IMG/VR virus record: IMGVR_UViG_3300032285_002993
Location: 1-44,214 of that record
Length of the DNA: 44,214 nucleotides
Source of the DNA: a virus
Strand: one strand, 5' to 3'
Part shown: piece after piece, positions 33,577 through 41,593 of the stretch
Numbering within the stretch: the first letter of the stretch is position 1
Layout: every line of letters starts with the position of its first letter
Program-made: the position numbers and the translations under genes
The notes under the pieces: generated by a model
Database searches by the model: none
Seen by the model: the letters and a program-made list of their open reading frames with translations, nothing else
What the model was told of the DNA's origin: nothing

Positions 33577-34200
33577 TTAGACTGCTGGGATGGTGCGATC
33601 AACGATCTTACCATATGAAGCAGAGTCATTTGGAAGAAGACGGAATGAAACTGCGAACTCTGTCGCTGCATCACGCTTTGCTGCTACTGTAACATTCTCA
33701 ATTGAGAGTGCACGATATGCAACATAAATTCTTTCCAAACTAGAACCTACTGCACAGTCACCTGTACCTGGACCAACTGCAACCAAACCACGTTCAACAG
33801 GGCATTCGCCGATGTCTCCAGCAGAAAGATTAAGGGTTGGGTTAGATGCGACTGTTGCTAGATCTGCATCCTTGCCTGCAAGGGCAAAGAGAAGATTTTC
33901 AAGTGTTGACTCAACGAATGTTGTCTTAAGGTTAACTTTCATACCTTGCTTGAACAACTTCGCTACGTCAAGTACCTGGTCGACAGTTACTTCACCAAAT
34001 GTTGGCTGGAAGTCAAGTTCCAAACCATTGGTTGTATAACCGACATTGCGGAAATCAGAATCTGAAGTCAAAGAATCTTTAAAAGACTTTGCATTTTCAA
34101 ATGCTGGTAGATCTGCGTTTGTGAGTGTGCCACCTTCATATGTGAAGAGGGCTGCTGCACCAACGATAATGTTGGCGTTGCTACCACGGGTATATGCCAT
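33577..34200 (-). CDS. Major tail (tube) protein
   Basis: A 207-residue protein that would form the tail tube. It starts MAYTRGSNANIIVGAAALFT, followed by beta-rich segments (GLELDFQPTFGEVTVDQVLD, MKVNLKTTFVESTLENLLFA) with the helix typical of tube subunits, and a C-terminal strand region (TEFAVSFRLLPNDSASYGK). Its place just before the tail assembly chaperones and tape measure fits. It has its own ribosome-binding site (AGAGGTG), a promoter candidate and a hairpin upstream, and a strong terminator downstream, as expected for a highly expressed single gene. GC content is higher than in neighbouring genes in part (30 of 60 at 33781-33840). Confidence 0.85.
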   Translation of the reverse strand: MAYTRGSNANIIVGAAALFTYEGGTLTNADLPAFENAKSFKDSLTSDSDFRNVGYTTNGLELDFQPTFGEVTVDQVLDVAKLFKQGMKVNLKTTFVESTLENLLFALAGKDADLATVASNPTLNLSAGDIGECPVERGLVAVGPGTGDCAVGSSLERIYVAYRALSIENVTVAAKRDAATEFAVSFRLLPNDSASYGKIVDRTIPAV

Positions 34201-34234
34201 AATTTTTCACCTCTTTTTTCTGTATTGAAATAAG

Positions 34235-34265
34235 GGCTGTTTCCTCAAGTATAAGTATAACAGCC
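34235..34265 (-). terminator. Weak hairpin upstream of major tail gene
   Basis: The minus strand has AAAAA-GGCTGTT, a 17-base loop, AACAGCC and then CTTATTT. Seven perfect pairs but a long loop and a poor T-run make termination uncertain. The -10 candidates lie in the loop, so the hairpin could instead influence initiation or shield the leader. Confidence 0.35.
34248..34262 (-). promoter_or_regulatory. Tandem -10 boxes before major tail gene
   Basis: The minus strand reads TGT-TATACT-TATACT in the 75-base gap upstream of the major tail protein, with a leader of about 40 bases including AGAGGTG. The first box is an extended -10. No clear -35 is present. Confidence 0.45.
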
Positions 34266-34275
34266 TTTTTAATCA

Positions 34276-34809
34276 TTAGGACTGATGCCAATCGTAGTCA
34301 ATGATGATCTTGTTACCAGCGTAAGTTCTGGCTGTTCCAAAGTTGACGATATCACGGGTTTCTTGAAGTTGGTAAATTTTAAATCTATGAAAAAAAGGTC
34401 TTGGCAATATGACGCCATTATCATCTCTTAAGGGGTTATTAGAAGCCTGCTTTTGTTTAATCCACTGATTGACTTCCTCAGCAGACTCATCTTCTCTATC
34501 TAGTAAGTCTTGGACTATTTGCGTTGTTTCGATAAGTGCTACTGGATCCCCTGCCATTTTATAAAAATAGTATAGAAGTTGTTCTGACTTGACATGTGGG
34601 AAAGGCATTCTTCTCATCTTAAGCATTCGATCATAGACGGCAAATACTTCATCTTGAGCCTGTGGAAATGTTTCTGTTAAAGCAGTAATATCTGTAGGAG
34701 TTGTTGGGAAAAACCCCATCTGTCCAGTTTTAAAATGATTAGGAAGTTCACCAGGTATCTTTTCAGATAAATATGCATTAATAAATGTTGGTGGATGCTG
34801 CACTGCCAT
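34276..34809 (-). CDS. Tail completion or terminator candidate (177 residues)
   Basis: Placed between the connector genes and the major tail protein, where siphoviruses encode the tail terminator or completion protein. The first half is helical (PQAQDEVFAVYDRMLKMRR, EQLLYYFYKMAGD), then RPFFHRFKIYQLQETRDIVN leads to a C-terminal strand pair (TARTYAGNKIIIDYDWHQS), an alpha-beta layout similar to gpU-type terminators. The ATG overlaps the stop of the previous gene by one base. No catalytic motif is visible; assignment is by position and predicted fold. Confidence 0.65.
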   Translation of the reverse strand: MAVQHPPTFINAYLSEKIPGELPNHFKTGQMGFFPTTPTDITALTETFPQAQDEVFAVYDRMLKMRRMPFPHVKSEQLLYYFYKMAGDPVALIETTQIVQDLLDREDESAEEVNQWIKQKQASNNPLRDDNGVILPRPFFHRFKIYQLQETRDIVNFGTARTYAGNKIIIDYDWHQS

Positions 34810-35483
34810 TACTTAAGCCCCCTTGCTGATGCTACCCATTTAAATCCAGATTCTACGCCTTGTGATCTTCCGCTTTTAATACCTTTGGGCAAATCTTGTT
34901 TATATGTTTTAATTTCTTTAAAATATTTTTCTAAACCAGAGGTACGCAAAAATGATTGTTTAAAATAAGATCCAAAAAATGAATCTAATGCCTGAGTAAA
35001 TTGACCTGCGGTTTGACCTCCAGGATTTTCTACTACTACTGGATCTGGAGTAAATACTTCTTCGCCATTATCCATAAAATGCAAAACCTTAGAATTTCTT
35101 GGTTTAATAACTACTGCCATTCCACTTTCCATAACACTTGCTTTATTATAAAATGGTGTATTTGACCCATTTTGAATTGACTGTGATTGATTTAGTTGAC
35201 TTGTCAAACTAATGCCTTTTGTATTGATAGAATAGTTAATATCAAATAGTCTTGCGTCTGGGCTACCAGTACTATACCACTCATATACGTGATGAAGTGT
35301 TTGAGGACTAATACGGGCATTAGCATCAATATATTTGTAAACCATGTCAACAATCTCTGATCCAAGTACTTGATATAGTTCTTGTTTACCCATCTGAATA
35401 CCCTCTAAAAATCCTTCTGAGTAAGCAATTAGATTATCCATTTGCTTTTGAAATATTTTATTATCAAACCGTACAGCGATCAT
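34809..35483 (-). CDS. Tail/neck protein, HK97 gp10-like candidate
   Basis: A 224-residue protein starting MIAVRFDNKIFQKQMDNLIA with a helix-rich N-terminus, followed by YQVLGSEIVDMVYKYIDANA and then beta strands (ASVMESGMAVVIKPRNSK) and a basic C-terminus (KSGRSQGVESGFKWVASARG). This is the layout of HK97 gp10-type neck or tail-completion proteins. It overlaps the preceding stopper candidate by 4 bases. The assignment is tentative and mainly positional. Confidence 0.65.
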   Translation of the reverse strand: MIAVRFDNKIFQKQMDNLIAYSEGFLEGIQMGKQELYQVLGSEIVDMVYKYIDANARISPQTLHHVYEWYSTGSPDARLFDINYSINTKGISLTSQLNQSQSIQNGSNTPFYNKASVMESGMAVVIKPRNSKVLHFMDNGEEVFTPDPVVVENPGGQTAGQFTQALDSFFGSYFKQSFLRTSGLEKYFKEIKTYKQDLPKGIKSGRSQGVESGFKWVASARGLK

Positions 35484-35926
35484 ACATCAACTCCTTGGTT
35501 TTCAGATCTACGAATGACAAGTTTGTAGTGTTCTACACTTCCAAATAATCCAGTAAAAGGTTCTTGCGTTGCAACTTCAAAAATAGTAGACTTGCCAGCA
35601 CGGGGACCTGCAGTTTCTATGTAAAGTTCATTGCAATCTCTATCACGAATATTTGTAATAATTACGTTTGTAAGAGAGTTTCCAGATTCTAAATTTGATA
35701 TTCTAATATCAGTCTTGATCCTTCCAATCATGGTTGAATCTAATGTGATAGTTGGGTTAGGATTTACTTCTTCTTTTGCTTTCAGTCCCGCTGCAGAAAA
35801 ATGACAAGCAATTGTTTTGTTATGAATCCATTGTTTTTTAATATTTCCGTAAGCACCTTGTTCAACAATTGGATAATAAACATCCGCTTGCATTGGAAAT
35901 ACAAAATCTGGTTCTTCGCATATCAT
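35480..35926 (-). CDS. Head-tail stopper (head closure) candidate
   Basis: A 148-residue mostly beta protein starting MICEEPDFVFPMQADVYYPI. Strands alternate with loops through CHFSAAGLKAKEEVNPN, TKTDIRISNLE-like segments and a final strand pair (HYKLVIRRSENQGVDV), similar to small beta-barrel head-closure proteins such as HK97 gp7-type or SPP1 gp16. It is the second connector gene after the adaptor and overlaps both neighbours by 1-4 bases. It would plug the portal channel once packaging ends. Confidence 0.62.
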   Translation of the reverse strand: MICEEPDFVFPMQADVYYPIVEQGAYGNIKKQWIHNKTIACHFSAAGLKAKEEVNPNPTITLDSTMIGRIKTDIRISNLESGNSLTNVIITNIRDRDCNELYIETAGPRAGKSTIFEVATQEPFTGLFGSVEHYKLVIRRSENQGVDV

Positions 35927-36831
35927 TAAATCAACCCTGGTTTAATTAGATTGTTTGAGTATTTATCTAAGATTGTATCAACAACAAGGTTTCCAGTTCT
36001 TTGCAAAATACTTTTATCAAATTGAACTTTATACTGATCCGTATTGTAAGATGTTACATATCTCTTATAGTAATCTAACTTTCCACATTTAAAATCTTCA
36101 ATTAAAAGTTTTGTAGCAAGTTCTACATCTGCTGGAATTGCTTTATATCCACCATCTACAATAAATGTATAATCATATCCGTTTGGGAAAGCAACTGATT
36201 GGTATCCATAATATCCTAAATCCCCTCGTGCCACAGGAAGGTTTGGAGGAGTTTGCTCTGCTCTATCATATGGATCAATAATTACTCTTTGAATTGCAGA
36301 GTTATCCAAAGTGATTACATAATCATAAATATTTGTTTCTGGAGTATCTACATCATATACAAGAACATTGTTTTCATATACCTTTAAAATTCTATTTACA
36401 TATTTCCATACTGAAAAATAATCTGTTCCTTGTCCAGTAGTTTGAATAATCATTTTTCGATTATAAAATCCTTCTTGAATAACTGTATCAATCATAGATC
36501 GAGAAAGAAGTTCTAAATATTTATATTCTTGTATCTCACTGGCTGTTGTTGCTAAAGTGGAAGGATCCACATAGGGTCTTAAAATTGTTAAATTATCATC
36601 AACTTCAATTTCTCCGCTTAAAGTATAAACTCTAAAAAGAAATTCTCTATCAAAAAGAATTCTGCTTCTTGGCAATGTGTATTCAATTTTTGATTCAGCA
36701 GTTGATGTTACTGGAATTGTTTCGGTTGAGTGGTCCACCAAATCCTCTATATAAATAGTATAGTCTGTATTAGGTAATGAAACATCCCAATACGTCGTAA
36801 TAGGATAAGGTGGAACTCTCAATACTTCCAT
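35926..36831 (-). CDS. Head-tail adaptor candidate with N-terminal beta domain
   Basis: A 301-residue protein. The C-terminal third is a helical adaptor-like region: AIPADVELATKLLIEDFKCG, then KLDYYKRYVTSYN and NLVVDTILDKYSNN, matching the helix bundle of gp6-type connectors that dock on the portal. The first 120 residues form an additional beta-rich domain (YTIYIEDLVDHSTETIPVTS), longer than in the standard connector. It follows the capsid genes and starts four bases after the small capsid-associated gene. A structural role at the portal vertex is inferred from position and helices. Confidence 0.7.
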   Translation of the reverse strand: MEVLRVPPYPITTYWDVSLPNTDYTIYIEDLVDHSTETIPVTSTAESKIEYTLPRSRILFDREFLFRVYTLSGEIEVDDNLTILRPYVDPSTLATTASEIQEYKYLELLSRSMIDTVIQEGFYNRKMIIQTTGQGTDYFSVWKYVNRILKVYENNVLVYDVDTPETNIYDYVITLDNSAIQRVIIDPYDRAEQTPPNLPVARGDLGYYGYQSVAFPNGYDYTFIVDGGYKAIPADVELATKLLIEDFKCGKLDYYKRYVTSYNTDQYKVQFDKSILQRTGNLVVDTILDKYSNNLIKPGLI

Positions 36832-36834
36832 CTA

Positions 36835-37287
36835 TTACTTACCGAATTCTGCTGCAACTTCTTCTGGTGTTGCTAGACGAGTATGTGGACGGGTAAGCCA
36901 CTTTTCAGCAGCCTCCTTAGATACAATATTGTATCCACGGTATACCTTGCCAACACCTTCCCAAGTAACATTTTTAGATGAGTGAATTGCAACTGTTTCA
37001 TTAGTATCTTTCTTTGCTGCTGGAGCCTTTTCTCTTGGAGTAGGCTTTGGTGCAGTAGTTGTACCAATAGCACCGTTAGATACTGGACCTACGGCTTGTA
37101 CTTCTTGTGTTGATCTTGCCAAATTATATGTTCCAATTGCATCTGGTGTCTTTGGTGCTTCTTCAGCCTTTGGAGCCTCTTCAACCTTTGCTGGTTCTGG
37201 AGTTACTTCCTCTGCCTTTGGAGCCTCAACAATTTCTGCTGGTGCATCAATCTTGGTTTCTTCAACTGGATTATTTACATTTTCCAT
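36835..37287 (-). CDS. Ala/Pro/Glu-rich capsid-associated protein
   Basis: A 150-residue protein next to the major capsid gene. The N-terminal half is low complexity, with EAPKAEE-type repeats (about residues 22-46), probably an extended linker. The C-terminal part (about residues 105-150) is a compact domain: NVTWEGVGKVYRGYNIVSK followed by EAAEKWLTRPHTRLATPEEV. Such linker-plus-domain proteins can be capsid decorations or fibres. It has a strong GGAGG site before the ATG, its own promoter candidate, and a hairpin behind the capsid gene, so it may be expressed separately from the capsid protein. The function is not proven. Confidence 0.75.
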   Translation of the reverse strand: MENVNNPVEETKIDAPAEIVEAPKAEEVTPEPAKVEEAPKAEEAPKTPDAIGTYNLARSTQEVQAVGPVSNGAIGTTTAPKPTPREKAPAAKKDTNETVAIHSSKNVTWEGVGKVYRGYNIVSKEAAEKWLTRPHTRLATPEEVAAEFGK

Positions 37288-37303
37288 GATTACCTCCTAT
37301 AGT

Positions 37304-37312
37304 ATTATATCA
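37304..37312 (-). promoter_or_regulatory. Extended -10 candidate TGATATAAT after capsid gene
   Basis: TGA-TATAAT lies in the 89-base gap after the capsid gene, with a leader of about 16 bases that carries GGAGG. It follows the post-capsid hairpin and would restart transcription for the connector genes. A second TATAAT lies just upstream. No -35 is evident. Confidence 0.5.
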
Positions 37313-37323
37313 TTATAAGTTAT

Positions 37324-37357
37324 AAGGGGAGCAGGAGAATTAACTCCCACTCCCCCT
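37324..37357 (-). terminator. GC-rich hairpin after major capsid gene
   Basis: The minus strand has GGGGGAGTGGGAG, loop TTAATT, CTCCTGCTCCCC: a six-pair and a four-pair stem separated by a small internal mismatch, in an AT-rich gap 20 bases after the capsid stop. The following bases (TTATAACTTATAA) are a weak T-run, so it may be a partial terminator or an mRNA-stabilising 3' end. Confidence 0.55.
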
Positions 37358-37376
37358 AAATTTTACTGATTACAGA

Positions 37377-38534
37377 TTATGCGTCTGCAGCAGCATCTGC
37401 CCATGCAATGGCATCTTGTTCTTCCCATTGAATACCAAAGCGAACGAAGACTGTGTATTCTACAGTATCCTTCTTTGGCTTGTATTCACGGTTAACAGTG
37501 ATGTCACGCTGGAAGCCCCATACACGGTTCTGTGGGAATGTCAAGTCGACATATCCTGCAGGGTAGTAAGGAACTTCTTGCACATCGACACCGAGAACAC
37601 GAGTTGTACGTGCTCCACCAAATGTCTGTGCTGTACCATCAAGGTATGCTTGACGGTTTGCAGGGGTACCTGCTGGTGTACCAGCGAATGCTTCAGCAAT
37701 TGCGTCTGCAAGTGTACCGTTGTTCTTGATGATTCCTTGGAATGCATCTGTACCTGCGTAGAACTTAAGGTTAGACTTAAGTGCACGGTACTTACGAGGC
37801 ATTGCAAGAATAATCTTCTGCATTGCATCAGTTGTCCAGTTATTATTTGTAACTGTAACTACTGCTTCGTGTGCGTCTCCATCGTTCTTGACACGGTTTA
37901 CGAAACCGTTCATGATTCCGAGGAATACGCCATCATTTGAATCACCTGTACCGTTGATTGCAAGGTCTTCGATATCGTTACCGAAAGCGTTTGTCATCAA
38001 ACGAACTACGTGATCTTCAAGTGCTGCACCTTCGATGTTATCTTCTAGTGCTTCTGCAGTGACTTCCCAGTCAAGACGAATCTTCTTTGTAGTCAATTCA
38101 ACCTTTGAGAAAGTTGCTCCTGCGTTTGTGTAATCTCCGAGTGCTTGTGCTGCTGCACGGATAACACGCTCTCCGACGTTTACCTTTTCGAGTTCCATTG
38201 TATTGGCTCTCATAGTAACACGACGGCCATCTTGGGCGAGAATGGTTGCATCCCACACGTAGTCGATAAAACGACGTGCTTGCTCTGGGCGAAGGATACC
38301 TGATCCAGCCTCACCTGAAGGGTTTACTGCATTTGGGCCATCTGTTGTGCCCAAGTTTACTGCTGGGATATTTCCAAGTACGCCACCTGTATGGTAGTTT
38401 CCTGGGATATTTACGCCAGCAGATGAACCTGATGCGAACGCACCCTGACCTTGGTAAAGGCCTGGCTCAGTTCCACCAATGTGACCAGTACCTGTGGTAC
38501 CTGGTTGGTTCTTGATTATTTCTTGTTCCGACAT
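37377..38534 (-). CDS. Major capsid protein (HK97 fold)
   Basis: A 385-residue coat protein. The N-terminal 80 residues are Gly-rich and flexible (TGTGHIGGTEPGLYQGQGAF), followed by HK97-fold segments: LRPEQARRFIDYVWDATILA, AQALGDYTNAGATFSKVELT, then KKIRLDWEVTAEALEDNIEG with the spine helix (ALEDHVVRLMTNAFGNDIED). The C-terminal part with RVWGFQRDITVNREYKPKKD completes the axial and peripheral domains. There is no long delta domain, consistent with a scaffold fused to the protease instead. GC is far above the genome (31 and 30 of 60 bases at 37561-37620 and 37621-37680). GGAGG precedes the ATG. Confidence 0.95.
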   Translation of the reverse strand: MSEQEIIKNQPGTTGTGHIGGTEPGLYQGQGAFASGSSAGVNIPGNYHTGGVLGNIPAVNLGTTDGPNAVNPSGEAGSGILRPEQARRFIDYVWDATILAQDGRRVTMRANTMELEKVNVGERVIRAAAQALGDYTNAGATFSKVELTTKKIRLDWEVTAEALEDNIEGAALEDHVVRLMTNAFGNDIEDLAINGTGDSNDGVFLGIMNGFVNRVKNDGDAHEAVVTVTNNNWTTDAMQKIILAMPRKYRALKSNLKFYAGTDAFQGIIKNNGTLADAIAEAFAGTPAGTPANRQAYLDGTAQTFGGARTTRVLGVDVQEVPYYPAGYVDLTFPQNRVWGFQRDITVNREYKPKKDTVEYTVFVRFGIQWEEQDAIAWADAAADA

Positions 38535-38556
38535 ATTGTCACCTCCTAGTGATTTT

Positions 38557-39963
38557 CTAATTTAATAGATCGGCTGTTTTGAGGAAACGTCCGCCCCATA
38601 GGGATTTTTCAACCATTTCAGGTTGATCCTGAACAATCTCGCCGAGATCGCCAGACTTTCGGAAAGCAGTATCTGCTTCTACAGCATCTACACGCTTACC
38701 AAACTTATCAAATTCTTCTCTTGCTGATGCAATATCTTTTGCAACTGCTTCGAATGAATTTTTTGCTGTATCGACATCAACCTTTGAAGACTTAAGCATT
38801 TCTACTTCTGCCTGCAAAGACTTTACTGTTGATACTAGATCGCTAAAGGCTGATGTTAGAGTGTTCTTGATTTCTGCAAGTGACTCTACAATTACTTCAT
38901 CTGACTTAGGAGACATTGGCTTCTTGGCCTCTGCTTCTTCATCTGCTGGAGTTTCTGCAGCGGCTTCTGCAGCAGATTCTTCTTCATCTGCAACTGGCTT
39001 CATAGCCTTTTTTGCTTCTGCTTCTTCATCTGCTGGAGTTTCTTTTGCTGCTTCTGCAGCAGATTCTGCTTCATCTTTTACTGGGCTTTTCATGGCCTTA
39101 GATGCTTCATTTTCTGCTGACTCTGCCTCTGGAGCGACCTCTGACTTTGTTACTTCTGCAATTACTTCTGTTTCAAGAACTTCGGCAACTGTATTTGTCT
39201 TTTCTGTCATAGGATTTACATCCTTGTTAATCTTAGAAGTATTAATGCCTTTAGCACTATCAACTAAGAACTTTATCATATTTACCTTTTCATTATCCGT
39301 TTTTTCAACGAACCCTATGTTTTGCATGGCTTCTCCAGTAGTTGGGCTAACCTCTGATTCATTTTCTGAAACCATGACAAGGCCTGATTCCTTATCATAA
39401 AAAACATTCTCTAATACTGTTTCATCACCCTTGACAACTGAAACGCCATCAACCTTTTCTACTGAAACGATATTAGCAAATTGATTTGCTGGGGAATCTA
39501 CAAGACTCAACTCAACAAGATCATACTGCTTAATAATTCTAATTGTTTTATCTGACTTTTCATCATATCCATCGTCCCATTTATTCATTCGTCCACCAAT
39601 AGAAAAACCCTGAAGAGTTCCATCTAGAACCTTTTCCCAAGTATCTTGTGCACCTTTTGAAACATAGGCAGAAACATAAACACCGTTATAAAACTTTTTT
39701 GATTCTGGATCAAAGTATTTTTCAGCCTTGAAGTTAACCATCTTACCCACTGCAAGTGGTTGATGCATTTCACGGATGTTACCACGGAATCTTGCAAACG
39801 CATCCATTGATGCTTCTGCAGTTACGATATCATCTTGTTTATCAATATTATCTAATGATGCAAAACCAGAGACAATGCGTCTCTCTTTATCAACTTTGCT
39901 GAATGGCATGGAAAGGCGAAGGTTGTCACCCTCAGAATTCCAATGGGCTTTTGATATAGTCAT
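38557..39963 (-). CDS. Prohead protease fused to scaffold-like region
   Basis: A 468-residue protein from the ATG at 39963 (MTISKAHWNS); the upstream TTG at 39993 is less likely. Residues about 20-170 look like an S78-type prohead protease: IREMHQPLAVG with the catalytic His, LQGFSIGGR with the Ser, and LVELSLVDSPANQ. The remaining about 250 residues are acidic and repetitive, followed by a coiled coil (about residues 350-430: LVSTVKSLQAEVEMLKSS) and a C-terminal KSLWGGRFLK tail, as scaffolds have. One gene would therefore provide protease and scaffold. It lies between portal and capsid as expected. No Shine-Dalgarno is visible. Confidence 0.88.
   Translation of the reverse strand: MTISKAHWNSEGDNLRLSMPFSKVDKERRIVSGFASLDNIDKQDDIVTAEASMDAFARFRGNIREMHQPLAVGKMVNFKAEKYFDPESKKFYNGVYVSAYVSKGAQDTWEKVLDGTLQGFSIGGRMNKWDDGYDEKSDKTIRIIKQYDLVELSLVDSPANQFANIVSVEKVDGVSVVKGDETVLENVFYDKESGLVMVSENESEVSPTTGEAMQNIGFVEKTDNEKVNMIKFLVDSAKGINTSKINKDVNPMTEKTNTVAEVLETEVIAEVTKSEVAPEAESAENEASKAMKSPVKDEAESAAEAAKETPADEEAEAKKAMKPVADEEESAAEAAAETPADEEAEAKKPMSPKSDEVIVESLAEIKNTLTSAFSDLVSTVKSLQAEVEMLKSSKVDVDTAKNSFEAVAKDIASAREEFDKFGKRVDAVEADTAFRKSGDLGEIVQDQPEMVEKSLWGGRFLKTADLLN
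38918..39079 (-). repeat. Two tandem acidic repeats in scaffold region
   Basis: Two copies of an approximately 78-84-base unit encode ESAAEAAxETPADEEAEAKK followed by AMKP or PMSP. The copies differ in a few codons. The region is low complexity and could vary in copy number. Confidence 0.8.
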
Positions 39964-39966
39964 CGT

Positions 39967-39979
39967 ATTATATATTATA
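39967..39979 (-). promoter_or_regulatory. Double TATAAT before protease gene
   Basis: Two TATAAT boxes occupy the 40-base gap upstream of the protease ATG (39963), at three and ten bases before it. With no ribosome-binding site between them and the ATG, a leaderless transcript from the distal box is plausible. TTTGAA lies 16 bases upstream of the proximal box. Confidence 0.35.
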
Positions 39980-40003
39980 GAGCCTTTTTTCAAAGTATCT
40001 CAG

Positions 40004-41593
40004 TTATTGAGATGCTCTTCCCTCGCCCTTTGGATTTCTTCCACTAACTGTGGCTGGTCCATCGGACTGGTTGTTTACTCGTTCAGAATCTACGGCACGG
40101 TTTGTTGTTTGGTTGGCAACATCTTGTGGCTTCATCTGAAATGGCTCGTCTCCCCCTTCAATATGTGGAAGACCTAGGATAGTTCTTGCTTCATTTGGAA
40201 CCATAACCTGTGTCTTAATATATCTCTCAAGAATTTGAGATTGTGCAATCTCATCTGTAAGTGTAAGTTCATTAAACTTAAAATCCAGAATATCTGTTTT
40301 TTCATGAATGATCTTGTTGATCATTTTTTCAAGGTTTCTTTGTGCTGGTCTTGCAACTTGTTCTTTAAAGGTTCTATCTTGTGCAAGTGCTGCTGCAATA
40401 GCAGATGAATCAGATCCCCCAAGTTTTGAAAGTGGCACTTGATGTGCTACAAGAATATCATCACGATTTTGTTTGCGATACTCTTTAAATGAACCATCTT
40501 GAATTCCGTTTTCAATTGGCTCCATTTTAAAATCAACTTTATTGCTATCTGAATCTCCAGGAAGAGGGATGTAAAGTGTTCTGTGGTTTTGCCCCTTAAG
40601 TCCAGTTTGTAAGAATCTAAACATTTTATCTTCTGCTTCGGCAGATAGTTTTGCACCCTTTAATGTAACAACATATCTTGGTGTTGCTTTATTAGAAAAA
40701 TAATCAATATTATATTGTGAGGCCAATGCGTCACCATAAAGTGAGTTTATTGCAGATAAAATATCTGGAACTCCATAAAAAGTATTTAATGGTGAATATT
40801 CTGCAAAGTGAATAATCTCATTTGGTCTTGGATCTGTACCTAGCGGATTTGGATTCTTTGCTCCAAAATTACGGAAGTAAACAACTTTGTTTCCAATAAC
40901 TTGAACAAAGCCATCACGCAAACGACGAATACGCATTGTTGTAGATGGTATATGTCCAACATATCCAATCTCGCCACGTACAGTTCTTCCGATTTCCAAA
41001 TAACCATTTCCAGTTGCTTGCAAATCTGTAAAAACTTTTTCCATGGTTGTGGTAAATGCATCGTCACTATTTAGTGATTCAAGCCAATCACGCAATTCAA
41101 TTTTTGCTCTTTCAATTCTTTTACGTGCTCGTTCTGTTGCACCCGAATCAGTTGAAGATTCTAACTTAAGCATTGTTCTTGGAGAAACCTCAAAGTCATA
41201 TCCAAGTCCAACAATGTTTTCTACTTTTGCATCAATTGCTGCATGGTTAGCAAAAGAAGTGTCATAATAGTTAGCAAGTTCATACAAATTCCAAGGCGGG
41301 GTGATTACATCAAAAAGTCCATAACCATTTCTATAAATAAGTCCAGGGTTAATTTCTTTTGATCTGGCCCCATCAAGACCTGTGCTCTCTGCTCTTGAAC
41401 TATCAATATATTGTTGACTTGCATCAACCTTAACCATTCTACTTGTTCTACGCTTAAAGTTTGTATCTAGGCCATCAAGATTTTTTAATTCATCCCAAGT
41501 TTTATTGAATGGGTCTTGTGCTTTAAAAATATCATCTTGTTTAATTGGCTCATCCAAACTAATTCGAATGTTTTGAGATCTATCTTCAGACAT
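40004..41593 (-). CDS. Portal protein
   Basis: A 529-residue portal that forms the DNA entry ring at one capsid vertex. Typical segments are NHAAIDAKVENIVGLGYDFE in the wing, then FTDLQATGNGYLEIGR and EIIHFAEYSPLNTFYGVPDI, the central portal motif. Further on are VAHQVPLSKLGGSDSSA and a helical stem/crown (RPAQRNLEKMINKIIHE). The C-terminal 50 residues are Asn/Gln-rich and disordered (ANQTTNRAVDSERVNNQSDG). The ATG overlaps the previous gene's stop (TAATG). The order portal, protease, capsid is standard. It matches HK97-type portals best. Confidence 0.93.
   Translation of the reverse strand: MSEDRSQNIRISLDEPIKQDDIFKAQDPFNKTWDELKNLDGLDTNFKRRTSRMVKVDASQQYIDSSRAESTGLDGARSKEINPGLIYRNGYGLFDVITPPWNLYELANYYDTSFANHAAIDAKVENIVGLGYDFEVSPRTMLKLESSTDSGATERARKRIERAKIELRDWLESLNSDDAFTTTMEKVFTDLQATGNGYLEIGRTVRGEIGYVGHIPSTTMRIRRLRDGFVQVIGNKVVYFRNFGAKNPNPLGTDPRPNEIIHFAEYSPLNTFYGVPDILSAINSLYGDALASQYNIDYFSNKATPRYVVTLKGAKLSAEAEDKMFRFLQTGLKGQNHRTLYIPLPGDSDSNKVDFKMEPIENGIQDGSFKEYRKQNRDDILVAHQVPLSKLGGSDSSAIAAALAQDRTFKEQVARPAQRNLEKMINKIIHEKTDILDFKFNELTLTDEIAQSQILERYIKTQVMVPNEARTILGLPHIEGGDEPFQMKPQDVANQTTNRAVDSERVNNQSDGPATVSGRNPKGEGRASQ

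Noticed and set aside
37416-37940. A 174-codon Cys-rich open frame on the plus strand opposite the capsid gene
   Set aside because: The unusual Cys content is the complement of capsid codons with higher GC; the capsid gene on the minus strand is certain.
38861-39400. A 179-codon open frame on the plus strand opposite the protease-scaffold gene
   Set aside because: Its Ser/Ala-rich composition mirrors the acidic repeats on the other strand, all neighbours lie on the minus strand, and there is no ribosome-binding site or domain pattern.
39997-40013. A six-pair hairpin ATCTCA/TGAGAT at the end of the portal gene as a terminator
   Set aside because: The stem is short and AT-rich, overlaps the portal stop codon and is not followed by a T-run.
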